Assembly (NCBI GenBank): GCA_035552155.1
Contig: DASZLX010000015.1
Coordinates: 124,001-188,000, forward strand
Reading direction: 5' to 3'
From: DASXHY01 sp035552155
GTDB lineage: Bacteria; Verrucomicrobiota; Verrucomicrobiia; Limisphaerales; DASXHY01
DNA length: 64,000 nt
Shown here: positions 8,731-16,377 of the stretch, piece after piece
How positions within the stretch are numbered: position 1 is the stretch's first letter
Layout: each line of letters begins with the position of its first letter
Position numbers and translations under genes: made by a program
Notes under the pieces: generated by a model
Told to the model about the DNA's origin: nothing
Seen by the model: only the letters and a program-made list of their open reading frames with translations
Database searches by the model: none

Positions 8731-10374
8731 CTAGCGTCTGGGGGGCGATTGGAATGCCGGCAGGTCCCGCAAAGCTGTGGAAGCTTCACGGTTAAACCAC
8801 AATTCAAACGCTTCACTTTGACGCCGCTGGCGGACGATTTTGGCAAACTCCGGCAGTTGCGTTTTCATTTTTGCTTCGTCCACCGGCAGGCGTTCGCGCA
8901 CATAGACGACGAAGCCGCCTTCGCGGGTGGGTGTGAAACCGCTGATTTTTCCGACCGCCGTCCCGAAAGCGACTTCCTTGAACGTCATCGGTTCCACGAG
9001 ATCTTCGATCTTCGGCAACGTTTCCGAGTTCAGCGAGAATGCCGGCACTTCGATGGGATCCACCTTCCCGGCGGCGGCAATAGCGGAAAAAGTTTTTCCA
9101 TGCGCCAGCTCGTTGGTCGCGTTCTGGGCAAAAATGTGGCCGTTCATCTGGGCGAGACGCATCGCTTGGCCGTATTTATAGTCCGCGATCACACGACTGC
9201 GGATTTCGTTCAGAGGAGGAATGCGGCTCGGGGTCAAATTATGGTAGGCGAGAATGTAAACCCCATCCGTCCCGCGGGTCGGCTCGTCGGCGAAGGGCTG
9301 TTGCGGCGTGAGGTTGAACAAAGCGGCGACGGGATAGCTGGACCCGAGATGCAGGTCTGAAGGCCCGTATTCCTTGTCGAAAGGCTGGCTGATTTTGACT
9401 TCCAATCCTTTTTCGCGGGCCAGGGTATTCAGATTCGTGGCATTTTTGGCCACCAATTCGTTCTGGAACGAAACCGCCTTGGTAAAGGCGTTGGAGAGGG
9501 CCGTCTCCTGGATGAACATGTCGCGAATTTTAGCGCGCGCTTCCTCGGGTGTTTTGCCGAAGCGCATGCCGTTGGTGCCGAGCCGGGTGAGGGCCTCGTC
9601 AGCCTCCCGGTTCAAATTGGTGATGCCAATCTTTTGTTCCGCTTCGGGCATGAAATTGGTCACGTTGAAGAATACGTAACTGAGCTGCAATTGGTCCGGC
9701 TGGCGATACTCGGCCTGCTGATTGGTGTAAAATTGCATCAGTGATTCCGGCGACGGGTCCGGGATTTTGGCGAGGTAGTTCGAAGCGTTGAAGAAGACGG
9801 CGTCCGCCGTGATTTCCTGGTATTCGTGCACGTAAAGCGATTGAACTTCTTGCGGCGTCACCAGGCCGCCGTTGACCCCCACGACTGAGGCCAGTTGTTG
9901 AATCGCAAGATAATGCTCCAAAAAGCGCTGGAAATCCTCGGCGCTGATGCCGTGCGGTTGGAATTGCTCCAACAGGGAGTCGAGCGGAATCGCCTGGCCA
10001 TTGCCGAACTGGCGCAAAATGACATTCGCGAATTGAGCCACCGTGTCGCTATCGATGTGGATATTGTATTGCTCGAGTTTTCGGACCAGGAAGAGCCGTT
10101 CATAGGTTTCCCGGTTCAAATCGAAATCAGAATGCGGCCCGCTATCCGGCCATTGATGAGTCCGCACCAGGTATTGCAGGGTGGCTTCGCCTTCGGCGTT
10201 CCGGAATTCGGTTTGCGTGATGGCCCGGCCTTCGATGACGCCGAAGCTTCCCGCCGATTGCTGGCCATTGCCCGATTTGCCGAGCTGGTTCTGCCATGTG
10301 ATCATGCCGATCACCATCAGGCCGATGATGATAAACCAGAGCCATGACTGATGCTTACGAATGGTTCCAAACAT
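8731..10374 (-). CDS. SurA/PpiD-like peptidyl-prolyl isomerase or periplasmic chaperone
   Basis: About 547 residues from the ATG at 10374 (MFGTIRKHQSWLW); a TTG six codons upstream is the alternative. One N-terminal membrane anchor (WLWFIIIGLMVIGMITW) is followed by a large hydrophilic region, as in PpiD. The N-terminal half resembles SurA-N domains (RNAEGEATLQYLV ... NIHIDSDTVAQFA). The second half (GVYILAYHNLTPSRIPPLNEIRSRVIADY, then GGFVVYVRERLPVDEAK) resembles parvulin-chaperone folds, without a clear complete rotamase active site. Likely role: folding or quality control of envelope proteins, anchored in the inner membrane. Divergent from the lipoprotein gene at 10652. Confidence 0.75.
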   Translation of the reverse strand: MFGTIRKHQSWLWFIIIGLMVIGMITWQNQLGKSGNGQQSAGSFGVIEGRAITQTEFRNAEGEATLQYLVRTHQWPDSGPHSDFDLNRETYERLFLVRKLEQYNIHIDSDTVAQFANVILRQFGNGQAIPLDSLLEQFQPHGISAEDFQRFLEHYLAIQQLASVVGVNGGLVTPQEVQSLYVHEYQEITADAVFFNASNYLAKIPDPSPESLMQFYTNQQAEYRQPDQLQLSYVFFNVTNFMPEAEQKIGITNLNREADEALTRLGTNGMRFGKTPEEARAKIRDMFIQETALSNAFTKAVSFQNELVAKNATNLNTLAREKGLEVKISQPFDKEYGPSDLHLGSSYPVAALFNLTPQQPFADEPTRGTDGVYILAYHNLTPSRIPPLNEIRSRVIADYKYGQAMRLAQMNGHIFAQNATNELAHGKTFSAIAAAGKVDPIEVPAFSLNSETLPKIEDLVEPMTFKEVAFGTAVGKISGFTPTREGGFVVYVRERLPVDEAKMKTQLPEFAKIVRQRRQSEAFELWFNREASTALRDLPAFQSPPRR

Positions 10375-10651
10375 ATAATAAAGGGGTCGCAAACTACCCG
10401 GCTTGCACCGCTTCGGTCAAACGCAAAATCGCGGACTTGCGCGGCATCCGGAGCAAGGCTGGCTCGCCGGGCCGGTGGCGGGACTCTCATGAATCGGGCC
10501 AGTGCGCGCATTCATGCTTCTTTTCAGCTAGGCTGCGGCCCGCGCCGAACCGGCCAACGGCGCGCATGATTGTATTTTTGTCCGGTGGGCGCTTTATTTT
10601 TCAGCCAGTTGCCGCTTGCCACCTGTGGCGGTTTTTGCGACGCTGACGCCC

Positions 10652-11032
10652 ATGTTGAAAAAAATTTTGCCGCTTTTGCTTTTACCGCTTTTCCTGGCCG
10701 GTTGCGCGACTGAAATCACCAACCTGACGCCCCGCCAGCAAACACGCAATCCGAACAACCTCTACCCGGTGGAAGTTGCCTTCAGTTCGCACCAGCAAAA
10801 TGTGCGCTGGGACAGTGTGAAGCCGACCGTGATTGTCAACGGCCAGCCGTTCGAAATGCATCCGACGCAATTGATGACCAATCGCTGGGAAGGCCTCGTG
10901 CCCGCGCCCGCCGGCGCTGCTGCAGTCAAATATCATTACCGCTTTGATTTCAACGTCAACGGCTTTGGCAAAATGAGCGCCGAAAATGCCGTGTCGCCGG
11001 ATTTCACGCTGAAAATTCTCGACCAGCAATAA
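10652..11032 (+). CDS. Hypothetical small lipoprotein
   Basis: 126 residues from ATG 10652. The lipoprotein signal is strong (KKILPLLLLPLFLAGC). The mature part (from ATEITNLTPRQQTRNPNNLY) looks like a single beta-sandwich domain with PVEVAFSSHQQNVRWDSVKP and YHYRFDFNVNG. No catalytic motif is visible and the family is not recognised. It is followed by a clear factor-independent terminator at 11056, so it is probably a monocistronic unit. Confidence 0.72.
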   Translation: MLKKILPLLLLPLFLAGCATEITNLTPRQQTRNPNNLYPVEVAFSSHQQNVRWDSVKPTVIVNGQPFEMHPTQLMTNRWEGLVPAPAGAAAVKYHYRFDFNVNGFGKMSAENAVSPDFTLKILDQQ

Positions 11033-11055
11033 GCTGCCGTTTTTTTAATCTCCAG

Positions 11056-11086
11056 GCCGCGCCCGCCAAGGCGCGGCTTTTTATTT
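11056..11086 (+). terminator. Factor-independent terminator
   Basis: A perfect 8-bp stem GCCGCGCC / GGCGCGGC with loop CGCCAA (11064-11069) is followed by TTTTTATTT. It lies 24 bases after the stop of the lipoprotein gene ending at 11032 and is the clearest intrinsic terminator in the window. Confidence 0.88.
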
Positions 11087-11090
11087 GAAG

Positions 11091-11216
11091 GTAGAGACGC
11101 CGCGCTGCGGCGTCGCCGTCTGCGTTCAGCGGACGGAACGATTTGCCCGCGGCCTGAATCGAGCCGCACATTGCGCCGCTGAACGCGGCGCGGACAGCGC
11201 AGCGCGCTGTCCCTAC
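11091..11216. repeat. REP doublet (REPIN-like element)
   Basis: Two inverted REP-like units. The left unit (11091-11114) is GTAG-A followed by a GACGCCGC/GCGGCGTC stem with loop GCT. The right unit (11192-11216, read on the minus strand) is GTAG-G followed by a GACAGCGC/GCGCTGTC stem, again with loop GCT. The stems differ at two positions with matching changes on the other arm. Inside lies a further perfect inverted repeat, GCGTTCAGCGG (11122-11132) and CCGCTGAACGC (11176-11186). A GTAG foot beside a short hairpin is the known hallmark of REP sequences mobilised by RAYT proteins. No gene is encoded in it. Confidence 0.8.
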
Positions 11217-11285
11217 CCGGATGGAGATATTGCCATCCGTCTCCCTCCTCGACAAATCCCTTCGCGCGCGCAACACTCCGGCGCG

Positions 11286-11894
11286 ATGGCGACTGAATCC
11301 GATTCACCCTTTGACCAGCTTTTGAAGGAATACAGCCTGGTCTTCCGCGAGTTTGACGACCTCACGCTGGCGCGCTGGCTCGCGCAAACGCTGGGTCAAC
11401 TCGAGGGCAAAGCCTGGCGGAGCACGCATCCGCTGCTGGGGGCGTATCGGCTGGCGGCGCAAATCGGCCATGAGCGGCAAATCTGGTTCAAACGCCTCGC
11501 CACCCCGCCGGCGGGGTATCTCGAATCCCCCTGCTGCCGGGCGCCGATGCTGCCGTTGCTCACGCGGGATGTGCGTGAAACCGGACTGATTTGCCAGCAT
11601 TGCAGCGACACGCTGGTTCCGTTCGAGGAAATTCCCGAAGCCGTTCGCGGCGACCTGGACCATTGGGCGTTGCAATATGCGCCGGTTCACGCGGTCGCAC
11701 ATTGGGATGATCGACAGCGCAAGGGCGCGGGCAATTATGATCGCGCGTTCGAACAAGCCGCGCGGGAAGCCGAGGCGCTCCTCATCCGCGCCGGCAGCCA
11801 GCTCGCGCCGAAATTCCTGGAGTTTTATCCCGCCATCATCTGGGAAGACCAGGACGAATGCCTGGAGGTGCGCCCCGAGGATATCCTCATTTAA
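11286..11894 (+). CDS. Hypothetical protein with a Cys-pair zinc-ribbon-like segment
   Basis: 202 residues if started at ATG 11286; the frame is open upstream to 11085, but that part overlaps the REP doublet and is not protein-like. A central segment has SPCCRAPM and, after a 22-residue gap, LICQHCSD, two Cys pairs suitable for one zinc ion. The flanking regions are helical and acidic; the C-terminus is WEDQDECLEVRPEDIL. No signal peptide is present, so it is probably cytoplasmic. The family is not recognised and the function is unknown. Confidence 0.7.
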   Translation: MATESDSPFDQLLKEYSLVFREFDDLTLARWLAQTLGQLEGKAWRSTHPLLGAYRLAAQIGHERQIWFKRLATPPAGYLESPCCRAPMLPLLTRDVRETGLICQHCSDTLVPFEEIPEAVRGDLDHWALQYAPVHAVAHWDDRQRKGAGNYDRAFEQAAREAEALLIRAGSQLAPKFLEFYPAIIWEDQDECLEVRPEDILI

Positions 11895-11967
11895 GATTTC
11901 GGATTGGCAATTTTCGATTTAAGATGGCGGGCACGAGTGATGGCTCCGGTAAATTGTAAATGAGAGA

Positions 11968-12693
11968 ATGAAATGGTTTTTTAAATGGGCGATTCGGATC
12001 GTGGTGCTGTGCATCGTGGCAGCCGTCCTGTTGCTCGTGTTCAAAGACTCGATTTTGCGGCTGGTGGCTGAACACCAGATCCGCGCCGAGACGGGGATGG
12101 AAGTGAAAATCGGGCGGTTCTCCTCCGGGCTGTTCTCGCCGGTGGTCACGATTGAAAACCTCAAGCTTTACAACACGCCGGAATTTGGCGGCACGGAATT
12201 CCTCATCATTCCGGAGTTGCACGTCGAGCTGGACCGCGACGCGCTGGCCCAGCAAAAAGTGCGGGTTAAACTGATGCGCTTCAACCTGGCCGAATTGGAC
12301 GTCGTCAAAAATCAGGCGGGAGAAACCAACCTGATCACCATGCTGGCCAAAATGCCGAAGGGGAAAATCGCGCCTCATGGCATTCACGTGGGCGGCAAGA
12401 AATTCGAGTTCGAGAGCATCGATGTGCTGAACCTTTCGCTCGGCCGCACGCGCTTCATTGATTTAAAAAATCACAACAACGACCGCGAGGTGGCCATCAA
12501 CATGGACAACCAGGTGTTTAACAATGTCAAAACCGAGGGAGACCTTTACGGAATCATGCTGTTGATTTGGCTGCGCAGCGGTGGCGCTTCTTTCATCAAA
12601 CCCGGCGACCTGACGAACGATCTTTTGAATCGCAAGCATCATGGTGTCCGCAAGCAAATGGAACGGCCTGCTTCGCCCGCGAAGACGAATTGA
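11968..12693 (+). CDS. AsmA-like membrane-anchored protein
   Basis: 241 residues with one N-terminal transmembrane anchor (KWAIRIVVLCIVAAVLLLVF) followed by a segment typical of AsmA/DUF748-type proteins: MEVKIGRFSSGLFSPVVTIENLKLYNTPEF. The rest is beta-rich and includes an ELHVELDRDAL strand pair. Larger AsmA-like proteins form envelope lipid-transport bridges; this one contains only a single repeat and is short, so the exact role is uncertain. It is 73 bases after the zinc-ribbon-like protein and on the same strand. Confidence 0.65.
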   Translation: MKWFFKWAIRIVVLCIVAAVLLLVFKDSILRLVAEHQIRAETGMEVKIGRFSSGLFSPVVTIENLKLYNTPEFGGTEFLIIPELHVELDRDALAQQKVRVKLMRFNLAELDVVKNQAGETNLITMLAKMPKGKIAPHGIHVGGKKFEFESIDVLNLSLGRTRFIDLKNHNNDREVAINMDNQVFNNVKTEGDLYGIMLLIWLRSGGASFIKPGDLTNDLLNRKHHGVRKQMERPASPAKTN

Positions 12694-12792
12694 TTTATAC
12701 GCAAACGATTCTAGACAAGCTTTGTGAGACACATTACAACCGCTTCTGTGACAGAGATCAGGAGATAGACGTTGAACACTTCGCATTAAATT

Positions 12793-12990
12793 ATGAGTAC
12801 ACAAACACCCAGTCCGAGTTCCACGTTTGACACGGTCATTGGATTTGCTGTCCTTGGCTGCCTGGTAGCAGGCGGAGTCGGCATCGTGAAGGCGCTCGGC
12901 ATGAACAGCGGCGTCGATGTGCTGTTGTGTTTAGTCGGATCCTCGGCGGCGTTCGGGACGGTGCTTTATTTCTGCTTTCATAAAGATTGA
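12793..12990 (+). CDS. Small two-helix membrane protein, unknown
   Basis: 65 residues: a Ser/Thr-rich N-terminus, then two hydrophobic segments (VIGFAVLGCLVAGGVGIVKAL and VLLCLVGSSAAFGTVLYFCF) and a short charged tail. It is preceded by about 100 gene-free bases. The composition is consistent with a real inner-membrane miniprotein, but no family is recognised. Confidence 0.5.
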   Translation: MSTQTPSPSSTFDTVIGFAVLGCLVAGGVGIVKALGMNSGVDVLLCLVGSSAAFGTVLYFCFHKD

Positions 12991-13135
12991 GCGTTTAAGA
13001 GACAGAGTCTCCGGCTTGCGAACCTTACAGGGGGCGTTTGTGCGCACCAATGCCTCACAGCACCAGAGCGGGTCTACATCTTCATCATTCCATTTTCCGC
13101 TTTTTTACCCGCGTTTCCGGGCTTAGGTTCTGCGA

Positions 13136-14887
13136 ATGGATAAAGATCAGGTCGCGGAAATTCTCGTCAGCATCGGCACATTGCTGGAATTGAAGGGTGA
13201 AAATCCTTTCAAAACGCGCGCTTATTTCAACGCTGCGCGGTCTATCGAGACCAGCCATGAGCCGCTCGCAAAACTTATCGCTGAAAATCGCCTGGGGGAA
13301 ATCAACGGCGTCGGCGAGGCGCTTCAGAAAAAAATCACTGAACTCGTCACGACCGGCAAACTGGTTTATTACGAGGACCTCAAAGCCTCCGTCCCGCCCG
13401 GCCTGCTCGCGATGATGGACATTCCCGGCGTCGGCCCCAAAAAAATCAAGGTGCTGCACGATGAATTGGGCATCGCCAGTGTGGAGGAGTTGGAAAAGGC
13501 CTGCCAGGATGGCCGGGTCGGGAAGCTCAAGGGTTTTGGCGAAAAAACGGCGCTGAATATTTGCGAAGGCATCAATCGCCGCCGTTCCTACGCGTCGAAA
13601 CATCTTTTGGATGACGCGTTGCTCGCGGCCGAATCCGTGCTGGATGATTTGCGTTCACATCCCGACGTGATCCGCTCCAGCGAAGCCGGCAGTTTGCGCC
13701 GTCGCAAGGAAATCATCGGCGACATCGACCTGCTCGTTTCTTCCAAAGAGCCAGCGGGGGTGATTGATTTTTTCACGCGGCGGCCCGGCGTTTTGAACGT
13801 GATTGCCAAAGGCGACACCAAGGCAAGCGTGCTGCTCGAGGGCGGCATTCAGTCCGATTTGCGCGTGGTGAGCGACGCGGAATTTCCGTTTGCACTGATG
13901 TACTTCACCGGCAACAAGGAGCATAACATCGTCATGCGCCAGCGCGCGATTCAACGCGGCTTGCGGCTGAACGAATACGGCCTGTTCCGTTCGAAGGAGG
14001 AAACGCGCGACCCCAAGCTGCTCGTCAAATGCAGCACCGAGGAGGAAATTTTTCAGCAGCTCGGCCTTAATTACGTCCCGCCTGAATGCCGCGAAGACAC
14101 GGGCGAGTTCGCGCTGGCGGAAAAAGAGCCGTTTCCGCGCCTGATTCAATGGGGCGATCTGAAGGGTTCTCTGCACAATCATTCGACGTGGAGTGATGGC
14201 CGCATGACGATTGAGCAAATCGCGACCGCCATGCGCGAGCTGGGCCTGGCGTATTGGGCTGTCACCGACCATTCCAAATCTTCGGTGCAGGCCAACGGTC
14301 TCGATGCCGCACGTCTGCGGCAGCAGATCAAGGAAATCAAGGCCCTGAACCAGCGGCTCGCGGATGAAGGAATTGATTTCCGCCTGCTCACGGGGGCGGA
14401 GGTGGACATTCTCGCAGAGGGCAAACTGGATTTTCCGGACGATTTGCTCGCGGAACTGGACGTGGTCGTGGCCAGTGCGCACCAACGGCTGGCGTTGGAT
14501 GAAGCGCAAAACACCAAGCGCATCATTCGCGCTGCGGAAAATAAATTCGTCCACATGCTGGGCCATCTCACGGGACGGCTGCTGCTGGATCGCGATCCTC
14601 AAAAAATGAACGTGCGCGAAGTCATCGATGCCTGCGCGGCCACTGGCACGTGGATTGAACTCAATGCCACGCCCGACCGGCTCGATATGGACTGGCGTCA
14701 TTGGCAATACGCCAAAAGCAAAGGCGTCAAGTGCGTCATCAACTGCGACGCGCACCGTTTCGAGCACGCCGGTTATCTGCGGCTCGGCGCGGACGTGGCC
14801 CGCAAAGGCTGGCTGACGAAGGCGGATGTATTAAACACGTTGCCGCTGCCGAAACTGCTGAAGGAATTGAAGAAAAAGCGGGGGTGA
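13136..14887 (+). CDS. polX: DNA polymerase X with C-terminal PHP domain
   Basis: 583 residues in standard bacterial PolX order. Residues 1-~150 form the helix-hairpin-helix region (NGVGEALQKKI, IPGVGPKKIKVLHDELGI, GFGEKTALNI). The family X nucleotidyltransferase core follows with EAGSLRRRKEIIGDIDLLV, whose GDID Asp pair binds metal. The C-terminal PHP domain has HNHSTWSDG, VTDHSKS, GAEVDIL, HMLGHLTGR and NCDAHRFEH, all metal-ligand motifs. Family role: gap-filling synthesis in base-excision repair plus 3'-5' exonuclease or AP-site processing. It converges with the Fe-alcohol dehydrogenase gene with three bases between the two stops and no terminator in the gap. Confidence 0.96.
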   Translation: MDKDQVAEILVSIGTLLELKGENPFKTRAYFNAARSIETSHEPLAKLIAENRLGEINGVGEALQKKITELVTTGKLVYYEDLKASVPPGLLAMMDIPGVGPKKIKVLHDELGIASVEELEKACQDGRVGKLKGFGEKTALNICEGINRRRSYASKHLLDDALLAAESVLDDLRSHPDVIRSSEAGSLRRRKEIIGDIDLLVSSKEPAGVIDFFTRRPGVLNVIAKGDTKASVLLEGGIQSDLRVVSDAEFPFALMYFTGNKEHNIVMRQRAIQRGLRLNEYGLFRSKEETRDPKLLVKCSTEEEIFQQLGLNYVPPECREDTGEFALAEKEPFPRLIQWGDLKGSLHNHSTWSDGRMTIEQIATAMRELGLAYWAVTDHSKSSVQANGLDAARLRQQIKEIKALNQRLADEGIDFRLLTGAEVDILAEGKLDFPDDLLAELDVVVASAHQRLALDEAQNTKRIIRAAENKFVHMLGHLTGRLLLDRDPQKMNVREVIDACAATGTWIELNATPDRLDMDWRHWQYAKSKGVKCVINCDAHRFEHAGYLRLGADVARKGWLTKADVLNTLPLPKLLKELKKKRG

Positions 14888-14890
14888 AAA

Positions 14891-16045
14891 TTAAATTGCG
14901 CGCTGCAGGATTTCCGTCAGCTCGTTTTCCGTGAGCTTTATCGGGTTTGCTTTCATGCTGCTGGCGTTCATCGCGTTCTTCACGATTTCGCCGATGTGCT
15001 CGGACTTGATGCCGTGCGCGCCGAGGCGGGAAATTTTGAAATCGCTCACCAGTTGCCGAATCCATTCGATGCCCACCTGGGCAGTTGCGTGATCGTCCCC
15101 GGTCAGAATTCGTGCAACACAATTATAACGGCTGCGGGCGCAACTACTCTGGTCGCGTTCTCGCAGGGCGCGCAAATTCGTTTCCATCACGTCCGCCAAC
15201 AATGCCGCGCAAATTTCCCCATGCGGCGCGGAAAACAATCCGCCGATGGGCCCGGCGAATCCATGCACTGCTCCCAGTCCTGCGTTTGCCAGCGCCATCC
15301 CCCCAAACAGGCTTGCCACCGCCATGTCCGCGCGGGCTTTGGCGTCGGTACCGTTTTCGACCGCCCTGCGAAAAGAGTTCGCCACGCGGCGGATGCCTTC
15401 GATGCAGACGGCATCCGTCATGGGATTGGCGCGCAAACAAACATACGGCTCGATGAGCTGCGTGAGCGCATCCAGCCCGGTGCTGGCCGTGATGCCCGGC
15501 GGAAGATTGTAGGTGAGTTCCGGATCAACCAAAGCGACGCTGGGCAGCATGTTCCGGCTGCGCAAGCTGACCTTGATGCGATGCTCCGGCGAAGCGAGAA
15601 CTGCATTGCGCGTGACCTCGGATCCGGTGCCGGCAGTCGTCGGAATCGCGATGAACCGCGCCGGCTGTTTCGTGAGGGCCTTGCCTTCGCCGATGATCTC
15701 CAGGTAATCGAGCACGTCGCCCTCATTGGTCAACATCGCTGCGATGGCTTTGCCGGCGTCTAGCACGCTGCCGCCGCCAATGCCAATCACCCAATCGCAC
15801 TTTTCTTTTTTTGCGAGAGCAACGCCGTCACGCACGGTTTGAATTTTGGGTTCGCCGGAAACTGGAAACGTGACAACGTCCACATTGTTTTCGCGAAGGA
15901 TTTGCAGGAGCGGTTCAGCCCGTTGGACATTTCTTCCGGTGACCACCAGCGGTCGGCGTCCGGAGTTTTGGATGGTAGGCCCGGCTTCACGCAGTTTTCC
16001 CGGCCCAAAAATAATCGTGGCCGCGGTAGTGAACTCGAATTGCAT
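14891..16045 (-). CDS. Iron-containing alcohol dehydrogenase
   Basis: 384 residues from ATG 16045 (MQFEFTTAATIIFGPG), whose first bases overlap the stop of the upstream gene (TGATG). The family III ADH signatures are present: GIGGGSVLDAGKAIA for the NAD(P) pocket, TTAGTGSEVT, and the metal-binding His residues in GAVHGFAGPIGG and SAPHGEICAALL. Family members oxidise or reduce alcohols, lactaldehyde, glycerol-like substrates or maleylacetate; the substrate here cannot be assigned. Coupling to an ABM-domain monooxygenase suggests detoxification or catabolism of a small quinone or aldehyde. Cytoplasmic. Confidence 0.92.
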   Translation of the reverse strand: MQFEFTTAATIIFGPGKLREAGPTIQNSGRRPLVVTGRNVQRAEPLLQILRENNVDVVTFPVSGEPKIQTVRDGVALAKKEKCDWVIGIGGGSVLDAGKAIAAMLTNEGDVLDYLEIIGEGKALTKQPARFIAIPTTAGTGSEVTRNAVLASPEHRIKVSLRSRNMLPSVALVDPELTYNLPPGITASTGLDALTQLIEPYVCLRANPMTDAVCIEGIRRVANSFRRAVENGTDAKARADMAVASLFGGMALANAGLGAVHGFAGPIGGLFSAPHGEICAALLADVMETNLRALRERDQSSCARSRYNCVARILTGDDHATAQVGIEWIRQLVSDFKISRLGAHGIKSEHIGEIVKNAMNASSMKANPIKLTENELTEILQRAI

Positions 16046-16350
16046 CACCAGCCCTGGTCCTCGGGGAAAATATTCGTGAACGCCTTGCGGCTGCGCGGCG
16101 CGGCCATCATCGGCTCCACGGTGTCGCGCCACACCTGGTAATGTTTGGTTTCCTTATGCGCCGCGTTCGCCTCGGGTGTGCGATACACCTCCACCAGCGC
16201 GAACCGCTCCGGATCCTCCTGTTGCTGCACGAAATCGAAGCGCGCAATCCCCGGCTCCTTCACGCTCTCGCGCGCGTTGGCGATGGTGGCTTGCTTAAAC
16301 GCGTCGACGAACTCTGGTTTGACTTGGATTTGGATGTGAATAACTAGCAT
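16045..16350 (-). CDS. ABM-domain monooxygenase-like protein (YgiN/LsrG type)
   Basis: 101 residues covering one whole antibiotic-biosynthesis-monooxygenase dimeric alpha-beta barrel: VIHIQIQVKPEFVDAFKQAT, GIARFDFVQQQEDPERFALVEVY, and the TKHYQVWRDTVEPMM helix. Proteins of this size include quinol monooxygenase YgiN and the AI-2-processing enzyme LsrG; the sequence alone does not separate these. The stop overlaps the start of the Fe-ADH gene, so the two are coupled. Confidence 0.85.
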   Translation of the reverse strand: MLVIHIQIQVKPEFVDAFKQATIANARESVKEPGIARFDFVQQQEDPERFALVEVYRTPEANAAHKETKHYQVWRDTVEPMMAAPRSRKAFTNIFPEDQGW

Positions 16351-16377
16351 GAGATTTTCCCGATGAATTCCCCAGTT

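Noticed and set aside
11085..11285. N-terminal extension of the zinc-ribbon-like protein
   Set aside because: The open frame runs through the REP doublet; the encoded sequence is low in protein character and the ATG at 11286 fits better.
12999..13011. GAGAC-AGA-GTCTC palindrome before polX
   Set aside because: Only five base pairs, no T-run and no related copy; too short to call an operator or terminator.
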